A stretch of 7,901 nt of DNA from NCBI GenBank assembly GCA_050123375.1, contig JASFHF010000054.1, positions 1-7,901 of the forward strand, in the 5' to 3' direction. Below are positions 5,945-7,901 of this stretch, in pieces. A program made the translations under genes and the position numbers. The stretch comes from JASFHF01 sp050123375. Lineage in GTDB: Bacteria; Pseudomonadota; Gammaproteobacteria; UBA12402. The first letter of the stretch is position 1. Each line of letters opens with the position of its first letter. The notes under the pieces are model-generated. The model was not told the origin of the DNA and made no database searches. It worked only from the letters and a program-made list of their open reading frames with translations.

Positions 5945-6657
5945 AAAGATACCAGCCTAAGCAAATTGATGGAATCTTATTGTTAGACAAACCAATTGGT
6001 ATTTCTTCCAATCGAGCATTACAAAAAATCAAACATTTATTTCAAGCGAAAAAAGCAGGACATACCGGAACTTTAGATGTATTAGCCAGCGGTATGTTAA
6101 TTGTTTGTTTTGGTAAAGCAACTAAATTAGCTGGTACTTTATTAAATGCGGATAAAACTTATCAGGTTAGTGCAAAGCTTGGGGTTAAAACTACAACTTG
6201 TGATAGTGAAGGAGAAATTTTAGCGACTAAACCAACCGATAACATCACCAAAGAGTTAATTGAAAAAGTATTGCGAAAGTTTCGAGGCGAAATTACGCAG
6301 ATTCCTTCGATGTATTCTGCATTAAAACACAATGGTACACCGTTGTATAAATTAGCGCGTAAAGGTATTGAGGTAAAGCGTGAACCACGCAAAGTTAATA
6401 TTTATGAATTAACATTGCTGGATTGGAGTCAGCATTCGTTAAAATTAGAAGCGCGTTGTAGTAAGGGAACTTATATTCGCAATTTAATTGATGATATTGG
6501 TGAAGTTTTAGGTTGTGGAGCTTATGTCACCGAATTACGCCGTTTATCGATTGGAAAATTTCAGGCTGAGCAGATGCATACGATTGAAGAAATTCAACAA
6601 GAGCCGGATCGTTATTTATTGCCAGGTGATATATTGCTGTCGTCATGTAATGAGTGA
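5941..6657 (+). CDS. truB: tRNA pseudouridine-55 synthase TruB, lacking PUA domain
   Basis: TruB converts U55 of the T loop of most tRNAs to pseudouridine. The catalytic core is clear: DGILLLDKPIGISSN (10-24), AGHTGTLDVLASGML (39-53) with catalytic Asp46, KTYQVSAKLGVKT, QIPSMYSALKHNG and CSKGTYIRNLIDDIGE. Two oddities occur: Val47 follows the catalytic Asp where Pro is near-invariant, and Ile54 replaces the usual Pro after GML. The protein ends at 238 residues, against 314 in E. coli, and has no C-terminal PUA domain. Reading past the TGA gives no PUA-like sequence. The start at 5941 is supported by alignment and by AGGA at 5928-5931. The family is certain; full activity is not. Confidence 0.93.
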   Translation: MKRYQPKQIDGILLLDKPIGISSNRALQKIKHLFQAKKAGHTGTLDVLASGMLIVCFGKATKLAGTLLNADKTYQVSAKLGVKTTTCDSEGEILATKPTDNITKELIEKVLRKFRGEITQIPSMYSALKHNGTPLYKLARKGIEVKREPRKVNIYELTLLDWSQHSLKLEARCSKGTYIRNLIDDIGEVLGCGAYVTELRRLSIGKFQAEQMHTIEEIQQEPDRYLLPGDILLSSCNE

Positions 6658-6724
6658 AGATGCGACCCCTATAAAAATGCTTTAAAATCAATAAGCTACT
6701 GTGTAATAAGTGAAGATGCGGCCC
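6646..6724 (+). repeat. Pair of 23-bp direct repeats at the truB 3' end
   Basis: The 23-base segments at 6646-6668 and 6702-6724 match at 21 positions and are spaced 56 bp apart. Both contain TGTAAT, A or G, AGTGAAGATGCG. The first copy spans the truB stop (Cys-Asn-Glu-stop); the second reads Cys-Asn-Lys-stop in its own equivalent frame. A perfect tandem pair of CTTCTGCTTG (6724-6733, 6734-6743) adjoins the second copy. These may be scars of the rearrangement that shortened truB. Confidence 0.7.
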
Positions 6725-6740
6725 TTCTGCTTGCTTCTGC

Positions 6741-6769
6741 TTGTTAAATACTCACAAACCTAGTACAAT
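6741..6769 (+). promoter_or_regulatory. Sigma-70 promoter for rpsO
   Basis: TTGTTA (6741-6746) and TACAAT (6764-6769) are separated by exactly 17 nt and match consensus at four and five of six positions. Transcription would start near 6776, leaving a leader of about 80 nt. rpsO has its own promoter in E. coli, which supports the call. Confidence 0.68.
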
Positions 6770-6773
6770 GGCT

Positions 6774-6856
6774 GCACTTTTAACTTCCTGGATATGGTAA
6801 TGAGTTCAAAGCCAGGCTCGTGGTGCTGTGTCTGAGGATTATGAGGAGGATATGTT
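6774..6856 (+). promoter_or_regulatory. rpsO leader with possible S15 autoregulatory structure
   Basis: Within the leader, CCTGG (6787-6791) can pair with CCAGG (6812-6816), enclosed by GCAC (6774-6777) with GTGC (6823-6826). A near-perfect Shine-Dalgarno AGGAGG (6844-6849) lies 7 nt before the ATG. S15 represses its own mRNA through leader structures in several bacteria, but these structures differ between lineages. The helices here are short, so this is a suggestion only. Confidence 0.35.
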
Positions 6857-7132
6857 ATGGCTTTATCTACTGTTGAAAAAAAACAAATCATTACAGATTA
6901 TCAAAAACAACCAGGTGATACAGGTTCAGTCGAAGTGCAAGTAGCACTATTAACTGAGGACATAAAAAAACTAACTGAGCATTTCAAGCAATTCAAAAAA
7001 GACTATCATTCACGTCGTGGCTTAATTGCCAAAGTCAATCATCGACGCAAATTATTGAAATATTTGAAACGTATTGATATTGAGCGTTATCGTGCTTTAA
7101 TTAAGCGTTTAGGCTTGCGCGATTCTATTTAG
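6857..7132 (+). CDS. rpsO: 30S ribosomal protein S15
   Basis: This primary-binding small-subunit protein binds the central domain of 16S rRNA (helices 20-22) and starts assembly of the platform. The 91-residue sequence matches the family along its length, with DTGSVEVQVALLT (21-33), HFKQFKKDYHSRRGL (42-56) and RRKLLKYLKR. The RNA-contacting His, Asp and Ser of the HxxxxxxDxxS segment are kept (His42, Asp49, Ser52). The His found three residues after the Ala-Glu of this segment in E. coli is Phe46 here. The start is fixed by AGGAGG at 6844-6849. rpsO has its own likely promoter and precedes pnp as usual. Confidence 0.98.
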   Translation: MALSTVEKKQIITDYQKQPGDTGSVEVQVALLTEDIKKLTEHFKQFKKDYHSRRGLIAKVNHRRKLLKYLKRIDIERYRALIKRLGLRDSI

Positions 7133-7135
7133 GAA

Positions 7136-7174
7136 CTAGGTCCCGGGTAATTGCTGCGCAGTTTTCGGGATGAC
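7136..7174 (-). repeat. Degenerate REP-like palindrome in the rpsO-pnp spacer
   Basis: On the minus strand it reads GTCATCCCG ... CGGGACCTAG, the same edges as the array hairpins and the element before truB. TCCCG (7141-7145) pairs with CGGGA (7166-7170), and the interior contains the self-complementary CTGCGCAG (7154-7161). There is no T-run after it on the plus strand. In E. coli this spacer holds a terminator and an RNase III site that controls pnp; this hairpin could play a similar processing role, which is inference. Confidence 0.65.
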
Positions 7175-7196
7175 AAATTAAAAGAGGATTATATTC

Positions 7197-7901
7197 GTGA
7201 AAATTACAAAAACTTTCCAATACGGTAAGCATCAGGTTACCTTAGAAACAGGAGAAATTGCGCGTCAAGCAACTAGCGCTGTTATGATTAATATGGCTGA
7301 TACGGTGGTTTTAGTCACCGTGGTTGGTGCTAAAACTGCAGTTGAAGGGCAAGATTTTTTTCCTTTGACTGTTAATTATCAAGAAAAAACTTATGCAGCG
7401 GGTAAAATCCCTGGGGGATATTTTAAACGTGAAGGGCGGCCAAGTACTGAAGAAACTTTAACTGCAAGGTTAATTGACCGTCCAATTAGACCGTTGTTTC
7501 CTGATGGATTTACTAACGAAGTGCAAGTAATTGCAACTGTTGTTTCATTAAATCCGGAAGTTGCACCAGATATTCCAGCAATGATTGGAGCTTCGGCTGC
7601 GTTAACTATTTCTGGCATTCCATTTAATGGTCCAATTGCAGCAGCGCGAGTTGGTTTTAAAGACAATGAGTTTCTATTAAATCCAGTGCCTTCTGAACTA
7701 AAAACATCTGATTTAGATTTAGTAGTTGCCGGCACCGAAAAAGCAGTGCTGATGGTTGAATCTGAAGCAAAAATTTTGCCAGAAGATGTGATGCTTGAAG
7801 CAGTGTGGTACGGACATGAACAAATGCAGGTAGTAATTAATGCAATTAATGAATTTGCCAAAGAAGCCGGTAAACCAAAATGGGATTGGCAACCACCTCT
7901 C
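7197..7901 (+). CDS. pnp: Polyribonucleotide nucleotidyltransferase (PNPase), partial 5' part
   Basis: PNPase degrades RNA from the 3' end by phosphorolysis and is part of the RNA degradosome. The visible 235 residues start at GTG, with GAGGA (7184-7188) 8 nt upstream, and run off the window in frame. They cover the first RNase PH-like domain: KTFQYGKHQVTLETGEIARQ (5-24), DFFPLTVNYQEKTYAAGKIP (53-72), YFKREGRPS (75-83) with the RNA-contacting FxR region, LIDRPIRPLFPDGF, and AMIGASAALTISGIPFNGP. The end, EAGKPKWDWQPP, marks the linker before the alpha-helical domain. The second RNase PH domain, KH and S1 lie outside. No frameshift is seen. A GTG start is less common than ATG. Confidence 0.97.
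   Translation, partial: MKITKTFQYGKHQVTLETGEIARQATSAVMINMADTVVLVTVVGAKTAVEGQDFFPLTVNYQEKTYAAGKIPGGYFKREGRPSTEETLTARLIDRPIRPLFPDGFTNEVQVIATVVSLNPEVAPDIPAMIGASAALTISGIPFNGPIAAARVGFKDNEFLLNPVPSELKTSDLDLVVAGTEKAVLMVESEAKILPEDVMLEAVWYGHEQMQVVINAINEFAKEAGKPKWDWQPPL

Noticed and set aside
6162..6392. Minus-strand ORF inside truB
   Set aside because: Shadow of the conserved TruB core, with no independent support.
7391..7861. Minus-strand ORF of 156 codons opposite pnp
   Set aside because: The plus strand encodes an unbroken, strongly conserved PNPase from GTG 7197; the reverse frame is a shadow.

Overview
The window carries the conserved gammaproteobacterial transcription/translation cluster in canonical order, all on the plus strand: initiator tRNA (metY), rimP, nusA, infB, rbfA, truB, rpsO and the first 235 codons of pnp. 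Gene order, an initiator tRNA with encoded CCA, and the protein sequences point to an AT-rich gammaproteobacterium. A Legionellales/Coxiella-like or host-associated lineage is my best guess, from recalled family sequences rather than a search. Coding DNA is clearly AT-rich, while the spacers contain GC-rich palindromes.

Layout. 1-126: AT-rich DNA ending in two direct repeats and a TTTGACA terminus that resembles the end of an insertion sequence. 144-172: likely promoter. 186-262: tRNA-fMet, followed by a small intrinsic terminator (279-298). 321-4896: rimP, nusA and infB. 4897-5377: a 481-bp non-coding spacer filled by four tandem 92-bp units and a long hairpin. 5378-5716: rbfA. 5717-5940: a second long inverted repeat, a diverged copy of the truB start and a REP-like palindrome. 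5941-6657: truB, shortened. 6658-6856: short direct repeats and the rpsO promoter and leader. 6857-7132: rpsO. 7197-7901: pnp, running off the window.

How the genes work together. The initiator tRNA is delivered to the 30S subunit by IF2 (infB). RimP, RbfA and S15 (rpsO) build the 30S subunit. NusA controls pausing and termination by RNA polymerase. TruB makes pseudouridine 55 in tRNA. PNPase degrades RNA.

Unusual points. (1) Palindromic repeats occupy four spacers of an otherwise conservative operon, including a 4 x 92-bp array that ends in a near-complete 33-bp hairpin. (2) The truB start is duplicated around a REP-like palindrome, making a 28-codon upstream ORF whose stop overlaps the truB start. 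(3) TruB lacks the C-terminal PUA domain and has Val instead of Pro after its catalytic Asp. (4) NusA has about 49 extra residues in its N-terminal domain that look like an internal duplication. (5) IF2 lacks the first N-terminal module. (6) The initiator tRNA has a U1-U72 mismatch. I see no new defence, secretion or biosynthetic system here; the novelty lies in repeat invasion and domain remodelling of a housekeeping operon.
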